A DNA stretch of 12,502 bases from JAWOJB01 sp046484325 (lineage in GTDB: Bacteria > Actinomycetota > Acidimicrobiia > Spongiisociales > ZC4RG35): contig JAWOJB010000064.1 in assembly GCA_046484325.1 (NCBI GenBank), positions 1-12,502 of the forward strand, in the 5' to 3' direction. Position 1 is the first letter of the stretch. Each line of letters starts with the position of its first letter. Shown piece by piece: positions 1-12,432 of the stretch. Made by a program: the position numbers and the translations under genes. The notes under the pieces are model-generated. The model did no database searches. It worked only from the letters and a program-made list of their open reading frames with translations, and was not told the DNA's origin.

Positions 1-848
1 GCGTCGAGCAGGAGCTGGACGCCCTTGTTCTTGAAGGCGGAGCCGCAGAACACCGGGGTGAAGGCGTGTCCGATCGTGCCCGCCCGGACCGCCCGCCGGA
101 CCTCGTCGGGGGTGATCTCCTGGTCGTCCAGGTACTTCTCGAGCAACTCCTCGTCGGCCTCGACGGCGGTCTCGACCAGGCTGGCCCGGTACTTCTCGGC
201 CTCGACCCGCATGTCGGCGGGGACGTCGGTGGTGTCCCACTGCTTCCCGTCGTCTCCCCGCCAGAGGTGGGCCCGCATCTCGACGAGGTCGATCACGCCC
301 ACGAACTCGGCCTCTGACCCGATGGGGAGCTGCATGACGAGCGGCCGGGCGTCCAGCCGATTTCTGATCGAGTCGACGTCGGCGTAGAAGTCGGCGCCGG
401 TCCGATCGAGCTTGTTGATGAAGGAGATGCGGGGAACCCGGTACCGGTCGGCCTGTCGCCACACGGTCTCGGACTGGGGCTCGACGCCGGCCACGCCGTC
501 GAACACCGCCACCGCCCCGTCCAGGACCCGGAGGCTCCGCTCGACCTCGACGGTGAAGTCGACGTGACCGGGGGTGTCGATGATGTTGATCCAGTGGTCG
601 TGCCAGATGCAGGTGGTGGCGGCCGAGGTGATGGTGATGCCGCGCTCTTGCTCCTGCGCCATCCAGTCCATCGTGGCTGCGCCCTCGTGGACCTCGCCGA
701 TCTTGTAGTTCTTGCCGGTGTAGTAGAGGATGCGCTCGGTCAGCGTGGTCTTGCCCGCGTCGATGTGGGCCATGATCCCGATGTTGCGGGTCCGGCTCAG
801 CGGCACCTGGCGCAGATGCGACAGGGCGTCGTTCTTCGGGTTGCTCAT
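1..848 (-). CDS. fusA: Elongation factor G, N-terminal part (runs off the window)
   Basis: EF-G is the cytoplasmic translational GTPase that drives ribosomal translocation and, with RRF, ribosome recycling. The gene enters from its start at 848 and is cut by the window edge after 282 full codons, so only the G domain is present. Visible GTPase motifs are the P-loop AHIDAGKT (residues 27-34), switch I ending RGITI (69-73), DTPGH (91-95), NKLD (145-148) and GSAFKNKG near residue 273, followed by VQLLLDA at the edge. The residues before the P-loop read MSNPKNDALSHLRQ, a slightly longer lead than in many EF-Gs. The ATG is preceded by GGAG ten bases upstream and by AGAAGG directly abutting it. It lies 64 bp downstream of rpsG on the same strand, the classic str operon order. 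tuf, the usual next gene, would lie outside the window. Identification is secure. Confidence 0.97.
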   Translation of the reverse strand, partial: MSNPKNDALSHLRQVPLSRTRNIGIMAHIDAGKTTLTERILYYTGKNYKIGEVHEGAATMDWMAQEQERGITITSAATTCIWHDHWINIIDTPGHVDFTVEVERSLRVLDGAVAVFDGVAGVEPQSETVWRQADRYRVPRISFINKLDRTGADFYADVDSIRNRLDARPLVMQLPIGSEAEFVGVIDLVEMRAHLWRGDDGKQWDTTDVPADMRVEAEKYRASLVETAVEADEELLEKYLDDQEITPDEVRRAVRAGTIGHAFTPVFCGSAFKNKGVQLLLD

Positions 849-884
849 CCTTCTCGTACTCCGGTCGTTATGGACTTGTGAAAC

Positions 885-907
885 CCGGGCGGCGGATCCC
901 CGCCCGG
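885..907 (-). other. GC-rich hairpin between rpsG and fusA
   Basis: An 8-bp perfect inverted repeat (CCGGGCGG at 885-892, CCGCCCGG at 900-907) with a 7-base loop sits in the 64-bp gap between rpsG and fusA. In the transcribed direction only three T residues follow. It could be a weak attenuator or an RNA-stability or processing element, but it is not a convincing full terminator. Its function is inferred; only the structure is seen. Confidence 0.5.
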
Positions 908-912
908 CGTGG

Positions 913-1380
913 TTACCAGCGGTAGTGGGCGAAGGCCTTGTTCGACTCGGCCATCTTGTGAATGTCTTCCTTGCGCTTCATCGCCGCCCCCGCGTTGTTG
1001 GATGCATCGAGGATCTCGTTGGCGAGGCGCATCGCCATCATCGGCTCCTTGCGGCGGCGGGCGTAGACGACCAGCCAGCGGATCGCCAGCGAGTTGGCCC
1101 GACGGGGCGGCACCTCGACCGGCACCTGGTAGGAGGATCCGCCCACGCGTCGCGAGCGGACCTCGACCTGGGGCCGGAGGTTGTCGACGGCACGCTTGAG
1201 CACCGTCGCCGGGTCCTGGCTCGAGCGACGCTCGACGATCTCGAGGGCGTCGTAGACGATGCTGCGGGCCACATCCTTCTTCCCCTCGAGCAGCACCTTG
1301 TTGGTGACCTGGGCCACCACGACGCTCCGGAACACCGGGTCCGGCTCGACCTTGCGCTTCTGGGCGGGGGCGCGACGCAT
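913..1380 (-). CDS. rpsG: 30S ribosomal protein S7
   Basis: S7 is a primary 16S rRNA-binding protein that nucleates assembly of the 30S head and contacts the E site. The product is 155 residues, the normal bacterial length. It opens MRRAPAQKRKVEPDP and carries the conserved block VTNKVLLEGKK, the strongly basic central region VYARRRKEPMMAMRLANE and the C-terminal tail KAFAHYRW, typical of bacterial S7. The ATG was chosen because it shares its A with the TGA stop of rpsL (TGATG) and is preceded by a perfect AAGGAGG (1385-1391) four bases upstream, inside the end of rpsL. Longer in-frame extension upstream only reads through rpsL out of frame. The one-base overlap implies translational coupling with S12. 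In E. coli, S7 represses its operon by binding the rpsL-rpsG intergenic RNA; here no such spacer exists. Confidence 0.97.
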   Translation of the reverse strand: MRRAPAQKRKVEPDPVFRSVVVAQVTNKVLLEGKKDVARSIVYDALEIVERRSSQDPATVLKRAVDNLRPQVEVRSRRVGGSSYQVPVEVPPRRANSLAIRWLVVYARRRKEPMMAMRLANEILDASNNAGAAMKRKEDIHKMAESNKAFAHYRW

Positions 1381-1751
1381 CAGCCCTCCTTCTTGGCGCC
1401 GTAGCGGGAACGTGCCTGCTTGCGGGCACCGACGCCGGCGGCGTCGAGGGTGCCACGGATGACCTTGTAGCGGACGCCCGGGAGATCCCGTACCCGTCCG
1501 CCGCGGACGAGCACGATCGAGTGCTCCTGGAGGTTGTGGCCCTCGCCGGGGATGTAGGCGGTGACCTCGATCCCGGACGACAGGCGGACCCGGGCGACCT
1601 TGCGCAAGGCGGAGTTGGGCTTTTTCGGGGTCACCGTGTAGACGCGGGTGCACACGCCGCGGCGCTGCGGGGCTCCGGCCAAGCCTGCCGTCTTGACCTT
1701 CTTCTTCTTCGGCTTCCGGCCCTCGCGGACGAGTTGCTGGATCGTCGGCAT
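1380..1751 (-). CDS. rpsL: 30S ribosomal protein S12, with Arg at position 88
   Basis: S12 lines the decoding centre of the 30S subunit and sets accuracy and streptomycin response. The 123-residue product starts MPTIQQLVREGRKPKKKK and contains TPKKPNSALRKVARV (Lys43 intact), YIPGEGHNLQEHS and RGGRVRDLPGVRY. The ATG is supported by AAGGAG (1756-1761) four bases upstream and by the family N-terminus. Residue 88, counted from the initiator Met, is Arg (codon CGG at 1490-1488); E. coli and M. tuberculosis have Lys there, and Lys88Arg is a known streptomycin-resistance substitution. The following Asp89 is the residue methylthiolated by RimO in many bacteria. It is the first gene of the str operon here, with its own promoter at 1937-1909. 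Confidence 0.97.
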   Translation of the reverse strand: MPTIQQLVREGRKPKKKKVKTAGLAGAPQRRGVCTRVYTVTPKKPNSALRKVARVRLSSGIEVTAYIPGEGHNLQEHSIVLVRGGRVRDLPGVRYKVIRGTLDAAGVGARKQARSRYGAKKEG

Positions 1752-1771
1752 GTCGCTCCTTACGCGGCGAA

Positions 1772-1808
1772 TCGGCGTCCGGTGGCCTCGGGTGCCCCGA
1801 TACGCCGA
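1772..1808 (-). promoter_or_regulatory. Structured leader of the rpsL transcript
   Basis: The rpsL leader is about 150 bases, long for such a compact locus. Just upstream of the ribosome binding site a 7-bp stem (1772-1778 with 1802-1808) encloses a second hairpin (TCGGG 1788-1792, CCCGA 1796-1800). A small GTGGT/ACCAC hairpin (1885-1889, 1896-1900) lies near the predicted 5' end. These could be an autoregulatory target for an operon product such as S7 or S12, but no match to a known ribosomal protein site was recognised. Confidence 0.4.
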
Positions 1809-1908
1809 CCCGTGTTGTGACCCGACTCCCGGCACGTCCTCCGGCCGGGTCAGACCGAGAGACGCCCTACAGGAGAGGGGAGAGGTGGTGCACAGACCAC
1901 GGGGCGGA

Positions 1909-1937
1909 AGTATACGGGTACGGGCTGCAGGGGTCAA
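1909..1937 (-). promoter_or_regulatory. Predicted str operon promoter (rpsL-rpsG-fusA)
   Basis: The minus strand carries TTGACC (1937-1932), a 17-base spacer and TATACT (1914-1909). This is close to the sigma-70/SigA consensus with ideal spacing, and by far the best promoter-like match in the rpoC-rpsL gap. Transcription would begin near 1900-1902, giving a leader of about 150 bases. The first two T residues of the -35 box are also the last two of the rpoC terminator's T-run. Confidence 0.75.
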
Positions 1938-1966
1938 AAGGAGGGCCGGGATCCACCCGGCCCTCC
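1936..1966 (-). terminator. Intrinsic terminator of rpoBC
   Basis: A perfect 11-bp inverted repeat (GGAGGGCCGGG on the minus strand at 1966-1956, its complement at 1950-1940) has a 5-base loop and is followed directly by TTTT (1939-1936). It lies 22 bp after the rpoC stop. This is a textbook rho-independent terminator with a short T-run, and should separate rpoBC from the str operon. Confidence 0.88.
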
Positions 1967-1988
1967 ATCCAACCCCATCAGGGCCTGC

Positions 1989-5939
<3,951 letters not shown>

Positions 5940-5966
5940 GCTTCTCCCTATCTAGGCACTCGGTAC

Positions 5967-9341
<3,375 letters not shown>

Positions 9342-9347
9342 GGGATT

Positions 9348-9353
9348 CCTCCT
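9348..9353 (-). promoter_or_regulatory. Ribosome binding site fixing the rpoB TTG start
   Basis: The minus strand reads AGGAGG with six bases to TTG at 9341-9339, within a longer GAGGAGGA. The GTG four codons further in has no comparable site, so the TTG is the best start. Confidence 0.8.
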
Positions 9354-9377
9354 CGGGGTCCGGACGGCAGGCACGCC

Positions 9378-9406
9378 ACGATACCAGCGCCCGCCGGCAT
9401 CGGCAA
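9378..9406 (-). promoter_or_regulatory. Predicted rpoB-proximal promoter P2
   Basis: The minus strand carries TTGCCG (9406-9401), a 17-base spacer and TATCGT (9383-9378). This gives a start near 9371 and a leader of about 30 bases that holds only the ribosome binding site. It matches the TANNNT -10 style common in actinobacteria. Confidence 0.55.
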
Positions 9407-9418
9407 TACGAACTGACA

Positions 9419-9435
9419 CCCGCCTCCCGGGCGGG
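9419..9435 (-). other. Small hairpin between the two rpoB promoters
   Basis: CCCGCC (9419-9424) and GGCGGG (9430-9435) can pair across a 5-base loop. No T-run follows in the direction of rpoB transcription, so it is not called a terminator. It would lie in the leader of transcripts started at P1, just upstream of the P2 -35 box. Confidence 0.35.
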
Positions 9436-9460
9436 CGGAGCCTGGTCCGGCTCACCGGGA

Positions 9461-9490
9461 ATCCTATCCCGAGAGTGGGAAACGCGTCAA
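9461..9490 (-). promoter_or_regulatory. Predicted distal rpoB promoter P1
   Basis: The minus strand carries TTGACG (9490-9485), an 18-base spacer and TAGGAT (9466-9461). The -35 box overlaps the TGA stop codon (9489-9487) of the upstream small membrane protein gene. Transcripts would begin near 9454 and have a leader of about 110 bases. Confidence 0.6.
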
Positions 9491-9657
9491 GGGTTCTCGG
9501 TCGTGACGGTGGTCGAGGGGTCTGGCGAGAACGAGGGATCGTCACCCGCACCGATGATCCGGAGTCCCCATAGGACGAGGGGCACGACCACCAGAGCCAG
9601 CACCAGGCCCACGAGCCAGTCGGGGATTCGGCGACGGGGTCGCGGGTCGGCGTGCAT
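9487..9657 (-). CDS. Small single-pass membrane protein upstream of rpoB
   Basis: This 56-residue protein has a basic N-terminus (MHADPRPRRRIPD), one hydrophobic segment at about residues 14-36 (WLVGLVLALVVVPLVLWGL) and a short acidic, Ser/Thr/Pro-rich tail. By the positive-inside rule the N-terminus is cytoplasmic and the tail outside. There is no catalytic motif and no signal-peptidase-like site, so it is probably a membrane-anchored peptide. No Shine-Dalgarno precedes the ATG, but TAGCCT ends exactly seven bases before it, the layout of a leaderless actinobacterial promoter. The same arrangement faces the divergent acyl-CoA synthetase, which supports this start. No terminator separates it from rpoB, so read-through is likely. 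From memory, M. tuberculosis also has a short predicted membrane protein just upstream of rpoB (Rv0666). Function unknown; the coding call rests on context and the clean membrane topology. Confidence 0.65.
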   Translation of the reverse strand: MHADPRPRRRIPDWLVGLVLALVVVPLVLWGLRIIGAGDDPSFSPDPSTTVTTENP

Positions 9658-9664
9658 GGGAGAC

Positions 9665-9670
9665 AGGCTA
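9665..9670 (-). promoter_or_regulatory. Leaderless-type -10 box for the small membrane protein
   Basis: TAGCCT on the minus strand matches TANNNT and ends seven bases before the ATG at 9657, so transcription could start at the A of the start codon. It lies within GCGCATAGC, the sequence repeated at the divergent promoter. No clear -35 box is seen. Confidence 0.5.
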
Positions 9671-9741
9671 TGCGCGGTGAGCGATGCGCGATGCGCCTCT
9701 GGCGCACAGCACAAAGCACACGGCACACAGCACACAGCGCA

Positions 9742-9747
9742 TAGCAT
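9742..9747 (+). promoter_or_regulatory. Leaderless-type -10 box for the acyl-CoA synthetase
   Basis: TAGCAT matches TANNNT and ends seven bases before the ATG at 9755, mirroring the opposite promoter. It lies in the second copy of GCGCATAGC (9737-9745). A GAGG two bases before the ATG is too close to be a good ribosome binding site, which favours leaderless translation. Confidence 0.5.
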
Positions 9748-9754
9748 CGAGGCC

Positions 9755-11365
9755 ATGCTGTCCCACGACGCCGGGCCCACCTCCGTCCCCCTGCTCGAGG
9801 AGACCATCGGCGCCAATCTCGACCGGACGGTGGCCGCCCACGGCGACCGGCCCGCCCTGATCGTCGTCCAGCAGGGGATCCGCTGGACCTACCGGGAGTT
9901 CGCCGCCGAGGTCGAGCGGCTGGCCCGAGGCCTGCTGGGGGCCGGCATCCGGCCCGGGGATCGGGTCGGGATCTGGGCGCCGAACCAGGCCGAGTGGGTG
10001 GTGACCCAGTACGCCACCGCCCGGATCGGGGCGATCCTCGTCAACGTCAACCCGGCCTACCGGACGTCCGAGCTCGCCTATGCCCTCGAGCGCTCGGGCT
10101 GCCGGATGCTGGTCTCCGCCCCGGAGTTCAAGGGCTCCGACTACGTGGCGATGGTCGAGGAAGTGCGCCCTGGGCTCCCCCGGCTCGAGCGGGTCGTGTT
10201 CCTCGACGGGCCCGACTGGGACGACCTCCTCGCCGCCGGCGAAGGGGTCACTCCGTCCGAGCTGGCCTCGGTCGAGCAGGGCCTCGAACCAGGTGACCCG
10301 ATCAACATCCAGTACACCTCAGGCACGACCGGGTTCCCCAAGGGGGCCACCCTCAGCCACCGCAACATCCTCAACAACGGGTTCTTCGTCGGCGAGATCT
10401 GCCGGTACACCGAGGCCGACCTGGTCTGCATCCCGGTGCCGCTCTACCACTGCTTCGGGATGGTGATGGGCAACCTGGGGGCCACCACCCACGGGGCTGC
10501 GATGGTGCTGCCCGGGCCGGCCTTCGACCCCGGGGACGTGCTGGCGGCGGTCGAGCAGGAGGGCTGCACCAGCATCTACGGCGTCCCGACGATGTTCATC
10601 GCCGAGCTCGAGGCACTCCAGGAGACCGGGTACGACGTCTCGTCGCTGCGGACCGGGATCATGGCCGGCGCCCCCTGCCCCATCGAGGTGATGCGCCGGG
10701 TGGTCGACGAGTTGCACGTGCCCGAGATCACGATCTGTTACGGCATGACCGAGACCTCACCGGTGTCCACCCAGACCCGGGTGGACGACGACCTCGACCG
10801 GCGGGTCTCCACGGTGGGACGGGTCCATCCCCATGTCGAGGTGCGGATCGCCGATCCCGACACCGGGGAGGCCCTCGAGCGGGGGGCGTCGGGCGAGATC
10901 CAGACCCGCGGCTATTCGGTGATGCTCGGGTACTGGGAGGACCCCGAGCGCACCGCCGAGGCGATCGACCCCGACGGGTGGATGCGCACCGGCGACCTGG
11001 GGACCATGGACGAGGACGGCTACGTGCGGGTGGTCGGGCGGATCAAGGACATGATCATCCGGGGCGGGGAGAACGTCTACCCACGCGAGATCGAGGAGTT
11101 CCTCTTCACCCACCCCGACGTGCTCGACGCCCAGGTGGTGGGCGTCCCCGATCCCCGGTTCGGGGAGCAGGTGATGGCCTGGGTGCGGCGCCGGCCCGGG
11201 TCGGAGCTCACCGAAGAGGAGCTGCGCGAGTTCTGCCGGGGGAGGATCGCCCACTTCAAGATCCCGGCCTACATCCGGTTCGCCGACGACTTCCCGATGA
11301 CGGTGACCGGCAAGGTCCAGAAGTACCTGCTGCGGGAGATGGGAGAGAAGGAGCTTCGCTCCTAG
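9755..11365 (+). CDS. AMP-binding acyl-CoA synthetase (fatty acid-CoA ligase)
   Basis: This 536-residue member of the ANL adenylate-forming family should activate a carboxylic acid with ATP and load it onto coenzyme A. The motifs are complete: P-loop YTSGTTGFPKG (187-197), YGMTE (329-333), GWMRTGDLG with Asp414 (408-416), the hinge/A8 block GRIKDMIIRGGENVYPREIE (429-448), and the catalytic Lys520 in TVTGKVQK. The overall pattern (WAPNQAEWV, NVNPAYRTSELAYAL, PLYHCFGMVMGN) resembles medium/long-chain fatty acyl-CoA synthetases of the FadD35/YngI type; the chain length cannot be read from sequence. The start is fixed by the leaderless -10 box seven bases upstream. No signal peptide or membrane segment is seen, so it is cytoplasmic. 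Its TAG stop lies in the CTAG at which the downstream insertion sequence landed; the protein end is intact. No terminator of its own is visible. Confidence 0.93.
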   Translation: MLSHDAGPTSVPLLEETIGANLDRTVAAHGDRPALIVVQQGIRWTYREFAAEVERLARGLLGAGIRPGDRVGIWAPNQAEWVVTQYATARIGAILVNVNPAYRTSELAYALERSGCRMLVSAPEFKGSDYVAMVEEVRPGLPRLERVVFLDGPDWDDLLAAGEGVTPSELASVEQGLEPGDPINIQYTSGTTGFPKGATLSHRNILNNGFFVGEICRYTEADLVCIPVPLYHCFGMVMGNLGATTHGAAMVLPGPAFDPGDVLAAVEQEGCTSIYGVPTMFIAELEALQETGYDVSSLRTGIMAGAPCPIEVMRRVVDELHVPEITICYGMTETSPVSTQTRVDDDLDRRVSTVGRVHPHVEVRIADPDTGEALERGASGEIQTRGYSVMLGYWEDPERTAEAIDPDGWMRTGDLGTMDEDGYVRVVGRIKDMIIRGGENVYPREIEEFLFTHPDVLDAQVVGVPDPRFGEQVMAWVRRRPGSELTEEELREFCRGRIAHFKIPAYIRFADDFPMTVTGKVQKYLLREMGEKELRS

Positions 11366-11366
11366 G
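11361..11366. repeat. Left copy of the IS target site (contains the TAG stop)
   Basis: CCTAGG flanks the left end of the insertion sequence and CCTAGC (12433-12438) the right end, five of six bases identical. The core CTAG matches the NCTAGN target known for IS481 of Bordetella pertussis. The TAG at 11363-11365 is the stop codon of the acyl-CoA synthetase. Confidence 0.75.
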
Positions 11367-11393
11367 TGTACCCGGCCGGGACGTTGGTGACAG
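11367..11393 (+). repeat. Left terminal inverted repeat (IRL)
   Basis: This 27-bp end begins TGTACCCGGCC and finishes GTTGGTGACAG. It matches the complement of 12406-12432 at 23 of 27 positions. Confidence 0.93.
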
Positions 11394-11405
11394 TCCTTGG
11401 ATGAG

Positions 11406-11459
11406 TGAAGACCTCCGAGTGGAGTGGTGATTGCGCCATCACCCACAAGGAGGTCTTCA
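11406..11459 (+). promoter_or_regulatory. Hairpin sequestering the transposase start site
   Basis: TGAAGACCTCC (11406-11416) is the exact complement of GGAGGTCTTCA (11449-11459). The right arm holds most of the AAGGAGG ribosome binding site (11447-11453) and the A of the ATG. Inside, GGTGAT (11426-11431) pairs with ATCACC (11438-11443), extended by two more pairs past a bulge. A transcript entering from outside the element would fold this and hide the start site. Confidence 0.6.
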
Positions 11460-12420
11460 TGGCTCACCGTAACGCCCGGCTCACGCCGCGTGGACGTCGT
11501 CTGATCGTTCAACGTGTCCGCGGTGAGGATTGGCCGGTGGCACATGTCGCCAAGGCGATGGGTATCTCCCGGCAGTGCGCCCACCGGTGGCTGGCACGTT
11601 GGGACGCAGAGGGCGACGCCGGGTTGGAGGACCGGTCGTCCCGTCCTCGTACTTCACCGAATCAGACCCCGTCCGAGGTCGAGGAACGGGTGATCGACGC
11701 CCGTCGCCGGCTCCGGCAAGGGCCAGACATGCTCGGACCGAAGCTGGGGGTCCCCGCCCGGACGGTCAGCAGGATTCTGCGTCGGCACGGCATCCCACGC
11801 CTGGCCGAGTGTGATCCGTTGACCGGTGAGGTGATCCGTTCCTCGAAGACCACCGCCGTCCGTTACGAACGGCCGGTGCCAGGCGATCTGGTCCATGTCG
11901 ATGTCAAGAAGCTCGGTCGGATCCCCGATGGGGGCGGCTGGCGGGTATGGGGCCGGGACGGGGCCAGACGTGGGCAGCGGGTCGGTTATGACTATGTGCA
12001 CTCTGCGGTCGATGACCACAGTCGGCTCGCCTACTCCGAGATCCTCCCCGACGAGACCGGCGAGACGTGTGCGGGGTTCATGCTCCGTGCCGCCGACTGG
12101 TTCGCCGACCACGGCATCGATCAGATCCGTCAGGTGATGACCGACAACGCCCTCGCCTACACCAACAGCCGGAGCTTCCGCCGAGTGATCGACCTCATCG
12201 GAGCCGACCACATCACCATCCGGCCGCACTGTCCCTGGCAGAACGGCAAGGTCGAACGGTTCAACCGGACCCTCAAACCGAATGGGCATACCGGCACGTG
12301 TTCACCTCAAACGACCAACGCTCCCACGCGCTGCCTGCCTGGCTCGACGACTACAACCACCAGCGCAACCACAGCTCGCTCAAAGGACAACCACCCATCA
12401 GCCGCCTGTCACCAACCTGA
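11459..12420 (+). pseudogene. IS481-family transposase, frameshifted after the catalytic Glu
   Basis: The DDE-type transposase should cut and join the element ends. From the ATG at 11459 (AAGGAGG five bases upstream) frame 0 gives an N-terminal helix-turn-helix (VAHVAKAMGISRQCAHRWL, about 27-45), a second HTH (LGVPARTVSRILRRHG, about 96-111) and the catalytic core with Asp148 (HVDVKK), Asp229 (MTDN) and Glu266 (NGKVERFNRTL). At 12272-12277 the homology moves to the -1 frame, continuing QTEWAYRHVFTSN to LKGQPPISRLSPT and the stop at 12418-12420 inside the right inverted repeat. The joined protein would be about 320 residues. Without the shift, frame 0 runs on past the element to the window edge. 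CTCAAACC is not a convincing slippery site, so a lost base (or sequencing error) is likelier than programmed recoding. Five of the first seven Arg codons are CGT, unlike the host genes. Confidence 0.88.
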
Positions 12421-12432
12421 TGGCCGGGTACA
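12406..12432 (-). repeat. Right terminal inverted repeat (IRR)
   Basis: This is the 27-bp inverted partner of the left end, with outer and inner 11-base blocks identical. It contains the stop codon of the shifted transposase frame (12418-12420). Confidence 0.93.

Larger units (their letters stand above)
9665..9750. repeat. Divergent arrays of phased 7-bp repeats around a palindrome
   Basis: The divergent control region is almost wholly built of 7-bp units. On the plus strand from 9702 the units are GCGCACA, GCACAAA, GCACACG, GCACACA, GCACACA and GCGCATA (ending 9743). On the minus strand, read from 9697 downwards, they are GCGCATC, GCGCATC, GCTCACC and GCGCATA (ending 9670). The first units of the two arrays form the central palindrome TGCGCC-TCT-GGCGCA (9692-9706). 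Each array ends in the same GCGCATAGC carrying a -10 box. The repeats may be protein-binding sites or a slippage-grown minisatellite. Confidence 0.7.
11367..12432 (+). mobile_element. IS481-family insertion sequence, complete ends
   Basis: The 1066-bp element starts TGTACCCGGCC and ends with the inverted complement. The 27-bp terminal inverted repeats agree at 23 positions: the outer 11 and inner 11 bases are identical and the differences fall in the centre. It carries one transposase gene in the same direction as the acyl-CoA synthetase and is flanked by a CTAG-containing target duplication. Size, end sequence, DDE transposase and target all fit IS481. If the flanking G and C are counted as part of the ends, the element is 1068 bp with a 4-bp duplication. 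Confidence 0.93.

Noticed and set aside
1752..1937. In-frame upstream extension of rpsL
   Set aside because: It covers the promoter and leader. The ATG at 1751 has AAGGAG and gives the universal S12 start MPTIQQL.
9419..9435. Terminator for the small membrane protein gene
   Set aside because: The stem is only 6 bp and no T-run follows on the minus strand.
9342..9728. In-frame upstream extension of rpoB
   Set aside because: It would cross both predicted rpoB promoters, has no ribosome binding site or conserved sequence, and overlaps the membrane protein gene. The TTG at 9341 has AGGAGG and a family-like N-terminus.
9702..9743. Heptad repeats as a CRISPR array
   Set aside because: The repeats are 7 bp and contiguous with no spacers, and no cas gene is near.
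12266..12284. Programmed -1 frameshift in the transposase
   Set aside because: CTCAAACC does not fit X XXY YYZ in frame 0, the tRNAs would mispair after slipping, and IS481 transposases are normally single frames.
11529..12289. Open frames on either strand inside the IS other than the transposase
   Set aside because: They overlap the DDE core in other frames and show no motif or ribosome binding site.
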